DNA of 64,000 nt from Viscum album (taxonomy: Eukaryota > Streptophyta > Magnoliopsida > Santalales > Viscaceae), in NCBI GenBank assembly GCA_963277665.1, contig OY728152.1, positions 1,190,724,357 to 1,190,788,356 of the forward strand. Direction: 5' to 3'. This document shows positions 11,640-23,056 of the stretch, one piece after another. Position 1 is the stretch's first letter, and every line of letters begins with the position of its first letter. Position numbers and translations under genes: made by a program. The notes beneath the pieces are model-generated. The model searched no databases. It was not told where the DNA came from and saw only the letters and a list, made by a program, of their open reading frames with translations.

Positions 11640-13350
11640 TTTTAGATAAATCTCCCAATCATTTAATGAAAAGCATAATAACATATTCAAATATATCATG
11701 AATGATTTTGAGATTCTAGATGATATAAAATCCTCATTTCAGTTAATTCTCCAAATCTAAATGGTTTCCTATGGTCCTTCTATATGGATTCATAGGACAC
11801 CATTCTAAGGGTGGTTATTGAATCTTTGAAATATAATTTCAAAAGAGGTAACATTCCTCAAGTCAGTACTTCCACTATTCTATTCCTCATTCCAAAGCTT
11901 ACTCAACCTAATAGTTTTTCACAATTTCATTCCATAGGAATTTATAATTTCCTATAAAAAGTTCTTACTCTATTTTTAATTGAATTATATAGATTTACTT
12001 AAATTATATAATATAAAAGTAGAAACATTATTTTCTCAATGGAAACAACATTTAGAGGTCATTGTTCTAGATCAAGAGTTTATCTATGAAATTAATAGGA
12101 GAGTGGTTGGAACCAACATTATGATCAAAATTAACATGAAAAATGAATACATAAAAAAGGAATTCATCTTCACTTACAATGTTTGAATAATGTTTTTTTT
12201 CTTAGATTGGGTTTATAACCTATTTTTCTGACACATTGCTTTACCTTTGATCACTATTTCAATAATGGGTTGGAAGATCAATTTCATCAATTTAATCACA
12301 GGGATTCATCATGGGGTTATCTTTCTCTATTCCTTTTAATTATTTATCTTTGTGTCTATATTAGAAACAATAATAAAGGAATAAATTAGGGAATGGTTCT
12401 TATATTTAGAGGTCAGTAGGGTTTCTTTGTAATATATCAAGTTCTATTCACCAATGATATGATTTTACTCACTAATTGGATTTTAAATCTATATAAAAAT
12501 TCAATTTGATCCCAAATGACTATATCAACATGGGTGGTAAATTCATAAGTATAGCTAAAAGAATTGTTTATATATATCTAAAAAGTGTATGAATAAGAGG
12601 GAAAGTCTCATTGAGGTGATTATTGGAATTTAATTAAAGGAAATTACCCGAGAATATCTGGTGGTTCCATTATAAATCGGGATGATTCACATCCTCTAAT
12701 ATGATTTCTTTGTTCATAAAATCATGAGAATAATTCAAACATGGAAGATTCATTTACTATTTCTTAGAGAAAGTATCACCTTGATAAATATTTTTCGTAC
12801 CTCTATCACCATGTGTGTTCTTTCATTGTGCATAAATTCCATGTGATTCCTTAAAAAATATTAAATCATTCATAATAATTTCATTTTAAACTCCCAAAAA
12901 GATAGCCAGCACCACCAAACCGGATGGTAAGACCTTCTAAATCCTTTCATGATTGAGTTATTAACATCCAATATATTATTGAGAATATATTTTTTTTCAT
13001 GAAAATATGGTTTAAGATGAAATATATATAAATTTAATCTAGTCCACCTTCATATAGAGGAAGTATATTAGACCCCCTTAAAACTGGTTGGGTAGTACCT
13101 TTGGTTTCCATTATTTAAGAAGTCTTTGGGGTAACACTGATATTATTCTTGATAATTATTGATCAATTATTGGTAAAGGATACATTTAATTTTGGAAGAA
13201 GAACTAGGTGGGTAGTCCACTCTTCTATCCATGTTCTCTGGTCTCAAATATCATATTTAAAAAATATAGTACATATTAGTAGTTAACTGATGCAATTGTT
13301 AATGAAAATCATAAGTTTTTATATCATAGCATAAACTTGATGAAGTAATA
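11640..13350 (+). pseudogene. Decayed L1-type LINE reverse transcriptase
   Basis: Conceptual translation over several frames gives an L1-type reverse transcriptase in collinear order. Near 11740 is SPNLNGFLWSFY (family APGPDGF...FF). Near 11850-11960 are LIPKLTQPNSF and FHSIGIYNF (family LIPK and FRPISLCN). The frame at 11980-12186 holds EINRRVVGTNIMIKINM, matching the motif A region. Near 12200 is FFLRLGL (family RGLRQGDPLSP), and near 12444 is LFTNDMILL (family FADD). The C-terminal part near 12640-12900 (IQTWKIHLL...INIF) matches the region after the RT. Both catalytic sites are damaged: Asp to Asn in motif A (codon 12133-12135) and the first Asp of FADD to Asn (codon 12453-12455). Stops and frameshifts abound. 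No endonuclease domain is visible, so it is 5' truncated or cut off by the neighbouring LTR. Confidence 0.75.
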
Positions 13351-13355
13351 GGATA

Positions 13356-15432
13356 TGTAACGAACCGACCTGGTTTTCCCTCAAACCTAGAAGCCCACCT
13401 ATTCTTTCAGATACTCGAAGGGCGTTCCTAATCCCCATGGGCTGGTGACAAGCACCTGGGCATCAGACAACCCAACAGAGGGAACGATTTCTCCCAACCC
13501 GAACAACCACATTTCATATATATTTTTAGAAATAAATAAATAGAGGAATACTAATATATATATATATTACATAACTATAACCAAAATAGAATAAATATAT
13601 TAATTACAATGGTAACCAAAACCCCAAAATAAAAGTCCAACTGCAATAGACTAAAAACCAAACAGCTAATCTGAACGATAGTAGGGACATACTCCCACCA
13701 TCTCACCACTAGCTACCTAAAAATCTGACATGAGCCTCACCGCCTCACTACGAAGCCTTTCCTTTACCTACACTAGAAGAAAAACAAAGGTATATGCACC
13801 ACTGAAGAGGTACGCAAGGTGTGATCTAACATGCTCATTAGGATCCCACCAGGGTGTTCCATAAAAAGTCTCTATATAACAAATCATATATGCTTATTTT
13901 TAAATAAAATACTTTATGATAACTAGTAAAGAAGTTTTATAGAAGAAATGGTAAAAATTTCCCTTATTCCACATCTCTAAAAAAAATCATGTATATCAAT
14001 TTCAAAACATATTTTCCATATCATTTTTCACAACTATAAACATACATATCAAGGATAACTCATAAATACAACTAATAGAACACATGAGAACAAGGATCAC
14101 AACACTAAGGAATACTATAGGACTAGGCCGTAGAATACTCAGACCATAATAATCAAGTTAAAAAATATGATTCTAGAACAATGGTCCTATGAATCAGTGG
14201 AATAACCCCTTAGTAAACCCCCCAATATATCAATATCAGTCCCCTAGAATAATAGGCCAAGGAAACCAAGAAAATTCCCAAGAAAAACTCTTTAATTTTC
14301 ATAAAACAATGGATGATGGGCTCAAGATAAATCTTATACCTAAGTACTCATGGTAAACCGTGTTCTTTTTTCAAAATTCATTTCAATTCTTTGAAAAACA
14401 TTCAAAACCATTTTACAAATCCAAGTCATTGATTTGAAAACCATTCAAAACCATTTCAAAATCTATTTATCAAAATCCAGGGAAAACCATTTCTCTTTTA
14501 AAACATTTTTTCAACACACCCAAAAAATCATCATGATTTAATAAATTAGTTTATAAAGCAAAAAAAGTAGATTTATTATCATAGGTTAGAGATGGAACCA
14601 CCAACCTCAAAACTCGGGTCGCACATTCCTGAAATGGAATAAAAGAGAAACAAAACCTAACATCATCAACGAAGACCCTAGAATCAAATCCCTGCATCTT
14701 AATATTGATCTAAATATAAATATAAGAAAATGAAAAATGAGATGAAATCCACATATCTCAAGGAATAACACCTACAACACCAAGACCAATAACAAAAAAA
14801 GTTTTCGGAATGAGATCTCATAATGGATAAAGAATAAACTGAGAATAAGAATCCAACTTTGATTAATGGATATGGTACCACAAATCTAGGGTGTTATCGC
14901 GATTAAACACAATGAATAACTGGAAATAACACTTACCCAGAGAGACGCACCATGGAGGAAAAAATATCCAAAGCCAATCACATCGATCAGGAAGTATATG
15001 AACCTATGAAAATTTCCTCGGAAGAGATTTGGTTCAAGAGTAATGAAAATATAACAAGAGAATGAAACCAAAATAGCCGAACATGTTACTTAAACCTGGG
15101 CATGGGCCAAGACATTATGTATACCCAAGGGTCACCATGTTTGGTCTATATTGGATAAGTTAGAAAAAAAACCAAAACCTCAGGTTAAAAACATACATTT
15201 TTTCCAGTCACATCATGTAAGCCCTAGTTATGACCTGTACCATTTCATAGCACGATCTCCCCATTTATGACATGTATCCAAAAACTAGTACACAATGCGT
15301 ACCTGATGTACATGGTGTGTACCTAATCTACAGCCTATAGAAAATCTAGAAAACATCCTCTAAGGGCTTTGAACCAAAAGGAAACATAGAGAAAAGGAAA
15401 AACATTCCCGATCAAGGTAACAAGATTTTACA
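13356..15432 (-). mobile_element. Solo LTR on the minus strand, relatively GC-rich
   Basis: Read on the minus strand this block ends with ...CCAGGTCGGTTCGTTACA at 13356, a typical 3' end of long plant Ty3/gypsy LTRs. Its probable 5' end is TGTAAAATCTTG at 15432. On that strand it contains a stretch near 14580-14630 with GTGCGACC...GTTGGTGGTTCCATCTC...ACCTATGAT, which resembles the CpG module of the neighbouring LTRs. It also has GCGTACCTCTTCAGTGGTGCATATACC about 450 bases before its end, like the ...ACTGAGC...CTCACC block of the others. G+C is clearly higher than in flanking DNA at 13356-13510, suggesting a more recent insertion. No target duplication is clear (GGATA on the left, ATATA on the right). 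The minus-strand open frames at 14699-14881 and 14886-15071 are not genes. Confidence 0.6.
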
Positions 15433-16943
15433 ATATAGATTCACCTTTATTGTATGATCCAAGGATTTTTCAACTATATAGGATATTTTGATGTTATTCA
15501 TACAAAACTTAATCTTGATTTCCTAGGAAACATTCTATAATGGAAAATTTTTCCTTATAAAATCAACATCAATGTTTTGAAGATCCATAACTTGTAAATT
15601 TATATGGATTCCAACATCCAAAGAAATAGAGTCCATCTCACCTCTATAAGAAGGTTCTAGTAGAAATCAAGAATTTAGGTGATCTAGAATCTCTTCACTG
15701 AAAGTGACTAGTTAGGGGTATATCTAATCATCCCAAATGGTTCTGTCAAGAACTAATTATCATTATGTTATATTGGATGATTTATTTCATACATGTTTCA
15801 AATATCATACTGGTGTGATATATGTACATAGGGGCAGAGTATTTATTTTTTATTATAAGAGTTGGGTGATTTGGGAAGCTTGTAATGTAGAGTGTCGCTA
15901 AGGAATGAAACCTACTATTACATACATTAAAATTATATTTAATTAGATATTAATTTTTTTCACTATATGATGATTCTATTATACCTTAACTCTTACTGGT
16001 ATAGGTTTCGATCAACCAATATTTTATTATAGGTGCTCACAGGGTGAGGTTTTGTGGTTAGGTGTGCTAGAAGGCCCTCAATATTTGTCTCAAACTAAAT
16101 AAAGATGGTTATTTCTTCAATTCTATCATGAGTTATGTAGGTATTATCCCTGAACCTTGGGATTTAGTAGTTCTTTCCTTTTTCTACCTACTTTAGGAAG
16201 GAAAATTACATTAATGATAAAGCCCCTGAAATACTCATGTGTACCACTCACTATAAGAGGAATAATCCCAATAACGCAATTATAAAATATGAATATAGCA
16301 TGGTGATCAATTTACTTTTAGAGAGATCCTATATACCCTGAAAAATTATCTATTTTATTATAGATACCTAATTAGTGATCCTTTCAGATATGGTGATTAT
16401 TTACACCCAGCGAGAGGGATAAATGGTGGTTATTTGTCTATATTCTATGGGTGATCGGACAAATGGGAAAACAATTTATTATAATTGTGGTTAACTTACA
16501 TCTGGGTGTATTATTATTTTACACGGGGTTTCCATAAAAATTAATTACTTGAAACCTTTTTCACATTCCCCAACCTTCTATTTATTTTTACTTTTCTTGA
16601 ATATAATTTTTTTACTTCCTATCAGTTTTTATGGTCTTAGATGTCCTTTATATGCTAATTTGTGACATAAGTGTATTAAAATTTTTGGAAAGAATCTTAT
16701 TACTGTTTAGTCAATATTTAATACATACATACATACATACATATATATATTTATAGCACTATACAAAATACATTTATTCAAATTTATGATTTCGAACTTA
16801 TTTTCTGTTAAGCTGAAATTGTATATAGTAAGTGATAAAATAATTATCCTTGTCATCATAACATCACAGTTCTTTATAAATAATCTAAATCCTTTGAACT
16901 ATAATTTAATCATTCAATGGTATGTTGTTTGATGTTATCTCCT
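15433..16943. other. Unassigned, moderately AT-rich sequence
   Basis: This stretch has a slightly higher G+C content and longer mixed-sequence runs than its neighbours (for example near 15800-16100 and 16380-16530), so it may be a decayed coding part of a transposon. I could not match it to RT, integrase, gag or a host protein in any frame. It could be the distal part of the LINE displaced by the solo LTR, but I found no LINE motif to support that. Confidence 0.4.
16721..16750. repeat. (ACAT)n/(AT)n microsatellite
   Basis: Five consecutive ATAC/ACAT units run directly into an (AT)5 tract. This is an ordinary simple repeat. Confidence 0.9.
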
Positions 16944-17599
16944 CTACAGTGTGATGTAACATACTCATGCGATCTACTACTAGATTCTCTATGCATCCTA
17001 TAATAATGATCCCAAAATTGAATTATTTTAGAAGAAATAAACACAAAATTGATTTGGATTTAAATTATTAATTCTCCATGAGAAACCTAATTGATTCATG
17101 ATAATATAAAATGGAAAATTTAGTTAAAAAAAAATAGGGACAAAATTCCACTAATTTTAAAATGATTTCACAGATTAAATTCTTATTAGTTGTCTAACTT
17201 TTCTTGGTAGAATCTATAGTCACCAAATTATATAAAATGACATGATGTTTCCCATACACCCCTTTTCAAATTATATGAACTAAAAAATAATTATAAAAAT
17301 AATATAATAGATAAAAAATGTGGTCAAATCATGGTGGTTTAATCACATGAGGTGCGTTTACCCTCCTTTTGATATTTTTAAATGATTCCCTATACATGTA
17401 ATCTTTGTAAATAGAAGTTTTTTAAGTATGTTTCATAGTAGAAAAGAAATATTAATTAAATCATTTATGAACATTTTATAACATTTTATATTTCCTAAAA
17501 ACAACTTTATGTGTTTAAAATAGGAAGGAAGAGGTAATTATTTTAGGTTCTAAATTTTTAATTTTTCAAACACAAGTAACACTTTGGACAAAGCATGTC

Positions 17600-18145
17600 C
17601 AAAGTTATCCATTTTTAACTATAAAATAACATTTTTAAAAGTTTGGAATAATTTTCTTCTGAATGATTGATTTCAAAAATCTATCCATGTTAAATAAGTA
17701 TTTATCAATATATATTCCAATTATGGATCATAGGTAGGTAATATGGAAAGAGGGGGGGGGGTGAATTTCACTTTTAAAAATTAAAGGAAAATAATCCAAG
17801 TTTTTAAAAAATATTTTAAAAATATTAATAAAATTTAATCCTTTTGAATAAAATAAAATGACCAATGTATTGAAATCATATAAATATAATAATATATAAT
17901 AATAAAAGTGTACTAATAAAAAACGGTGAATTGAAAATAAATTGATTAGGAGTGTTTGATGGACTTAATAAATTATGAAATGAATGACTGAATGAAAAAA
18001 AACATTTTAAATGAACAAACTCGAAGAGACATGGTATTTAGTAAGGATATTCAACAATAATACCTAGAGGGACCCCTAATTATACAACCTAAATACCAGT
18101 AGAAAATAATTTATTGGTCTCATGTATTTAAATGTGTAAAAGATA
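17600..18145 (+). repeat. Outer direct repeat, left copy, part 1
   Basis: This segment matches 38060-38620 in order: ...AGAGG then a G run and a C/T-rich ...TTTCAC stretch, AATCCAAG..., AATGTATTGA...CA.ATAATATA, ATTAA.AAATTATGAAAT, AGAGAC.TGGTATTTGGT-like sequence near 18030, and TTGG.T.TA...GT..AAA near 18115-18145. It continues after the Tekay element at 33423. The whole therefore behaves as one repeat about 3 kb long that was split by insertion at 18150. It may begin earlier: a CTACAGTGTGATGTAACAT motif at 16944 also occurs before the right copy at 36588. The family is unknown. Confidence 0.5.
17752..17761 (+). repeat. Run of ten G
   Basis: GGGAAAGAG-type purine sequence leads into exactly ten G and then TGAATTTCAC. 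In a sequence this AT-rich such a run is striking. A related run of six G lies at the matching place of the right repeat copy (38214-38219), and another run of ten lies at 38057-38066. It may be a polypurine tract or terminus of the outer element. Confidence 0.6.
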
Positions 18146-18150
18146 CCAAA
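18146..18150. repeat. Target site duplication (left), CCAAA
   Basis: CCAAA lies immediately before the TG of the 5' LTR and is repeated at 33418-33422 immediately after the CA of the 3' LTR. A perfect 5-bp duplication is what a Ty3/gypsy integrase leaves. Confidence 0.85.
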
Positions 18151-19857
18151 TGTTACACCCCAAGATTTCATAATATGTTTTCTTTTTAAATAAATTCAAT
18201 TGCTTCTATTGTACTCAACATTGGGTTCAATCACACCCAGATTTATTAACCTATCCATTTAAATAGAAGTTATGAATATTATTAACCAGATTATAAAACT
18301 TATGTGTTTTCTATTTATCTTATGTATTTACTAGACTATTATATAAGTATAAATACAATTATATATATAAAAATAATAATTTTAAGGGGAATTTTACCAC
18401 CTTTTAATGGAGATCATATTTTAAAAATAATTTCTGGATATTTAATATTTTTTTAAAAATATACTTAATTTTTTAATTTTTAATATCAAAATTATCTTAG
18501 GGAGAATTTTGTTACTTTCTATGAAGTTTCATTTTTTTGATGAATAGTGAAAAATATTGCATTGTAGTTAAAAATATAACTTTTTGTTTAAATAATTATT
18601 GCACTTTAAATTGATTTTATAGTCACAATAGATCAAAAATAAATATATAAATCCAATTTATGTTATTGGAGTCACTTTTATATTGAAATTATATATAAAA
18701 ACTTATTGAACTGTTGAACGTTTCCTTTTACCTGCCTTTTTGCCACATCTGTGAGATTAGTGTTAATCTTAATTTAGCCACTTATGTAAATTGAATTTAA
18801 CAAAAGGACATAAAAAAGTTTTAATAAGTATGATATTTGTAGTCTAATAGGATGAAATTAATATTTGGATTTTATGAATAGTAATTTTAGTAAATTTTAA
18901 TCTTCCATGGTTAAGGGTAAATCAAGTTATTAAACGTAAAAATAATATATAGTATTATAAAATTACCATAAAACATTTCCTAATTTTATAGGATATGTAG
19001 TTTTCAAACAAAAAAGACCTTATGATTAAATTAAAACCTTTTTAAGACACTTGGGTAAGAACATGAGATTTATAATAGTTTACTTAAGATAAGTGAAAAA
19101 TGTCATACTCATGTTTTTTAATAAGTATTGCATTTTTAATACATGATTATAAAAAAGATAAATCTGACTATAAATAGTAATTTTAAATAAAATAAATTTA
19201 TCTTCATCATAATAATTTATTTTTTATTTTTAGATAATAAATAATTTAATTAATGGTTTTCATAATTATGATGTAGTAATTGTTTAATTAATGGAAATAT
19301 ACAATAAATGATATTAAAAATATTAAAAAAAATAATTTTTTATAATTAATGACATATAAAATTTTTATAGATAAATTATACATGTTATTGATATATTATA
19401 AGTGTGGGTCAGAAGTTATCATTTAGTTATAATATTTAAAAAATAACAATGAATAGTATCAAAGATGACAAAAATGATACTTTAAAATAAAAAATATTTT
19501 ATTAAATGACATAAAATTCATAAAAATATAACATTCATAAAAAAGTTAGAATAAGGTTTAATATGTCATAAATGAACCATTTAGGTTTTTTTTTCATTTT
19601 ATAATATCTATATTAACCCTAAAGAGTAAACAATCCAAGTTGTCATGGTAATTGTTAAAGACATTAAGTAAGGATTAAATCCAAAATATTAGGCTAATTT
19701 TGTGACCTAAACATGTATAAAAATAATTATTTGAGAGGATTTAGACCAATAATCATCTTATCTTTGAAATAAATTACTTTGGAGCTATTTTAAATTTAAA
19801 ATAAATTTATATTAATTCAATATTTTAAAATATTGTAAGAGTTCCAATCCCAACTCT

Positions 19858-19867
19858 TATAAAAAGG
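19858..19867 (+). promoter_or_regulatory. TATA box of the 5' LTR
   Basis: TATAAAAAGG is followed by CACCTCATCCCTCACTTCC. It is conserved in position and sequence with the 3' LTR box at 31243 and the solo LTR box at 9201. It is the probable core promoter. The nested insertion lies only 64 bases downstream and would have separated it from the rest of the element. Confidence 0.7.
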
Positions 19868-19925
19868 CACCTCATCCCTCACTTCCTTGCACCACATTGA
19901 GACTTCTAGCTTGATCAACCCCTGA

Positions 19926-19930
19926 CCATT
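19926..19930. repeat. Target site duplication (left) of nested LTR, CCATT
   Basis: CCATT precedes the nested LTR and recurs at 22553-22557. Joining the flanks restores the alignment to the 3' LTR (ATGTTTGTCTTAAAAAAATT near 31310), which confirms the insertion site. Confidence 0.8.
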
Positions 19931-22552
19931 TGTAAAAACCAAAGGTTTTGAAAATAAATTAAAATTAATGAAACTTTTTTTTTAGGTGGATAGTTATAAA
20001 CTATACACCAAACATAATTTTACCGCTTCTTTGATTTGAATTTCAAAAAGCAGACATCTACAGTTATGATCAGTAAGTTATTTGGAGTTTGATAGAACCA
20101 ACTTGTTTTTTTAGTGAATAGTAACATACCCTAATGAATAGTAATATGAATATTAGTATGACCCTTATGAATTTTAAATCAGATTATTATTTTATTTTCT
20201 TAACGTTAAAAGATAATTATATCTTGATTAATTTTTCAAGGTGATAAAAAATTAGTTTTAGTTTTAAAATTTTTATTTTTGGAATAAAATATGATTTTAT
20301 TTAAAAAATAAATTAATTATAAATAGAAAATTATTTTCTAAAAATGGAGTTTATTTTTCAATTCTACATGAAGAAAAATGGTTATGGTGAATTTTGGGGT
20401 TTTTTCTAAAATATTTGAATTTTTGGTGTATGGTTAAATTCGATAATTACAAAATATGATAAATAAATGAATTTCAGCATCACGCTTATGTCATGGATGA
20501 TGTAAAAGGACATTGGTTAGAACTCACATGAACTTATTAATATTTTTTTGTCACATGAATCAATACTATTCATATTATTGAGAAAACATATTAAACCAAT
20601 GATTAAAATTGTGTAAAACCCATCCTCTCCTCCACTATAAATACCATCCTCACCCCCTCTGCCGCTCACACCACTCAAGCATTTAGACTTGTCTATGTTA
20701 CAAAAAATAATATTAACAAGGACCTTCCCCACATTCAAGACCTTATGGTATCACCAAAAGGCTAAAACCAAAGGCTTTAAAGAGGATCTCAAGGAGAAGA
20801 GATCAAGCGGTAAAAATCCTCTTTTATTTTCTTGTGATTTCTTTAAAACTTTTTATTTTCTTATAATCTATTCTCTTATACTTATCCAATAGGCATGAAA
20901 GCTACAAAATATTATATATTATGAATTTTATCATGTTTATGGAAAAATTCATCAATTTACTTCTTCTCCTTCCCCCTATTATTATAAAAATAAGAACACT
21001 GTCCGCGATGAGATGATTTACCAAAATTGGGGATAATGTGTTTTCAATTTCCTTTAAATCCTTCAAATATATTTGAAAAACCATTTTAATGTTTGAATCA
21101 GATTGTATATTATATTTTATAACCTATCTTACAGTCTAAAATTAACTTATTATCATAACACTAATGGTAAATGATGAAACAAGTTTTTGATTATCAATGA
21201 ACCACCAACATAATCTAAACAGATATCACTAATGATTTATTTAATTATTATTCCTCATAACATAAAACCAAAATGATTTATGGAATCATTTAATATTCTA
21301 GAAACATATTAATAACATTTCAATCTACTTCTGTAATTTTATTTCCATATGATATGAAAATCAAATACAAACCAGCTATGGAATTCATGTAAAGAACGCA
21401 CCTGAAACAATGGAAGGAACAAAATACTAATATTAAAGCATAAAATAATTTTATGAAATGATCATATAAGGTGTTATAAAAATGAATATTTTTCTTTTAG
21501 ATATTAATAACTTTCTTTTAACAATTGTACATGAGGTTGAAACACATTTTAATCATGATGAACCCAAGGTAAGGGAATTTTTAATCCAATCTCCATTCAT
21601 TGGGTTAACCTTCTACTTCATTAATTATGTGCTACCAATATTATTTGTGTAATTAATTTTCGTCTGTATTAAAATTTATTATGTGTATTTATAGTTTTTA
21701 CACATAATACTTTCATTATATTAATTATCACTTCAATTATATGATATTTTAATGGACTTCCTTTTAAAAATAATTTTTCAAAATTCTATTTTAGGAAATT
21801 CAAAAGTAATGTTTTTATGTAATTATTCATGTTTTATGATTATATTATGATTCTTAGTAAATTTTTGGGATAAAGGGTGGGACCTATATATCCTTCAAAT
21901 TCCTTGGGTATGTGTAAGTTATAGGTCAACCGTTTGGTTACTCTAAGTGTAACTACGATGGTTACACAATAAGGTAGTTGTGAGGGTTAAATTGCACGGT
22001 AGATGAAAGGGTTACAAATTACAAGGAAGCCAGTAGGGTTAAAATATGATGTAATTAATTACCAAGATACCTTTGTGGTAATATTTATATTATTTATTTT
22101 TTGTGGAAATCTTGTGGAAATATCAAGTCTCAAAAAGTAAGTATATATGGGAGAAAAGTTTGTATTTTTGAAAATGATTTCCCATGTTTACAAGTATTCG
22201 TGGGTTATTGTTTTCTTCCCTTATTAATATATCCTTTACTGATATTTTTGTTCTCCTCCCACGTTTTTAAATGTTTTTCATAGTTTATAAGTATGTGTAA
22301 GACAAAGAAGGAATCAAAGTTAAATGTTATGAGGATTTTTCAAAGAAAACTTGGTTTATTTGAAAAGTTTTATATTTTGGAAGAAATGGATACTATTTTT
22401 ATGGTATCCAATCTTTATTAATGTGGAATTTTATGTATGAATTATATCCCAATTCTATAAACTATAATCTTGAAAAGATATTCAATGTGAAATGAAGTGA
22501 GTTCTTGACTAAAATTCAATATTATTTAATATTATAAGGAAAGAACCTTATA
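19931..22552 (+). mobile_element. Nested solo LTR inside the 5' LTR
   Basis: This 2,622-bp block is absent from the 3' LTR. It starts TGTAAAAACCAAAGG (family TGTAACACCCCAAGA), ends ...AACCTTATA (family GGTGTTACA with C to T change), and is flanked by CCATT on both sides. Inside are a TATA-like CTATAAATA at 20635, a ...CCAAAAGGCTAAAACC...GGATCTCAAGGAGAAGAG leader, and a GGGTGGGACCTATATATCC block near 21877 that matches 10958 in the first solo LTR. There is no internal region, so it is a solo LTR formed by LTR-LTR recombination. It is a shorter, related family. The open frames at 20517-20738, 20689-20892, 20902-21084 and 22101-22283 lie inside it and are not genes. Confidence 0.82.
20635..20643 (+). 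promoter_or_regulatory. Probable TATA box of the nested LTR
   Basis: CTATAAATA follows the C/T-rich CATCCTCTCCTCCA and is followed by CCATCCTCACCCCC, the same arrangement as the boxes of the larger LTRs. Confidence 0.5.
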
Positions 22553-22557
22553 CCATT
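22553..22557. repeat. Target site duplication (right) of nested LTR, CCATT
   Basis: This is the second copy of CCATT, directly after the ...CTTATA end of the nested LTR. Host LTR sequence resumes with TCTCTTCAAAACATTTTTAG. Confidence 0.8.
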
Positions 22558-22829
22558 TCTCTTCAAAACATTTTTAGTTAAGTTTAGTAGGTACTGGTAT
22601 TCTAAAAATACCAACCCTAGTATCCCTAAGAGGATATCTAAATGGTGTCCACCGAAGATGATGTAATTACTTTACTAATTAGTTTAAGTTTATTTCTTAT
22701 TCTACTTCCTCTTCTTTTGTTTTTTATGTAAAAAAGTAATAAATACAATATAATATATATACTACGATATTATTATGATTATGGGACAACTATATTTATC
22801 ATTTTATATATCCTACAAAAAACTATATC

Positions 22830-23056
22830 ATTATGTGTGCGTACGTATGACTTACTATCTCCACCCTATGGGGTAATTTTTTTTCATCACCACTTTATTT
22901 GCATGGGTATAATGTTGAATATAAGGGATAAAATAATAAAAATGTCATTATAATTTTTTGGTATAATTAACATACCATCCAATTCCTTACCACTTTACTA
23001 TTTAGGTAATGATACCACCACTCATGCTTATGTATGAAATACTATATCCATGACGT
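22830..23056 (+). repeat. Twin CpG-derived modules in the 5' LTR
   Basis: Module 1 has GTGTGCGTACGTATGACTTA then CTATCTCC at 22855. Module 2 has CTCATGCTTATGTATGAAAT then CTATATCC at 23042. The spacing of 187 bases matches the 3' LTR (188) and the first solo LTR (186). Module 2 has lost most CpG by C to T and G to A changes. Confidence 0.65.
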
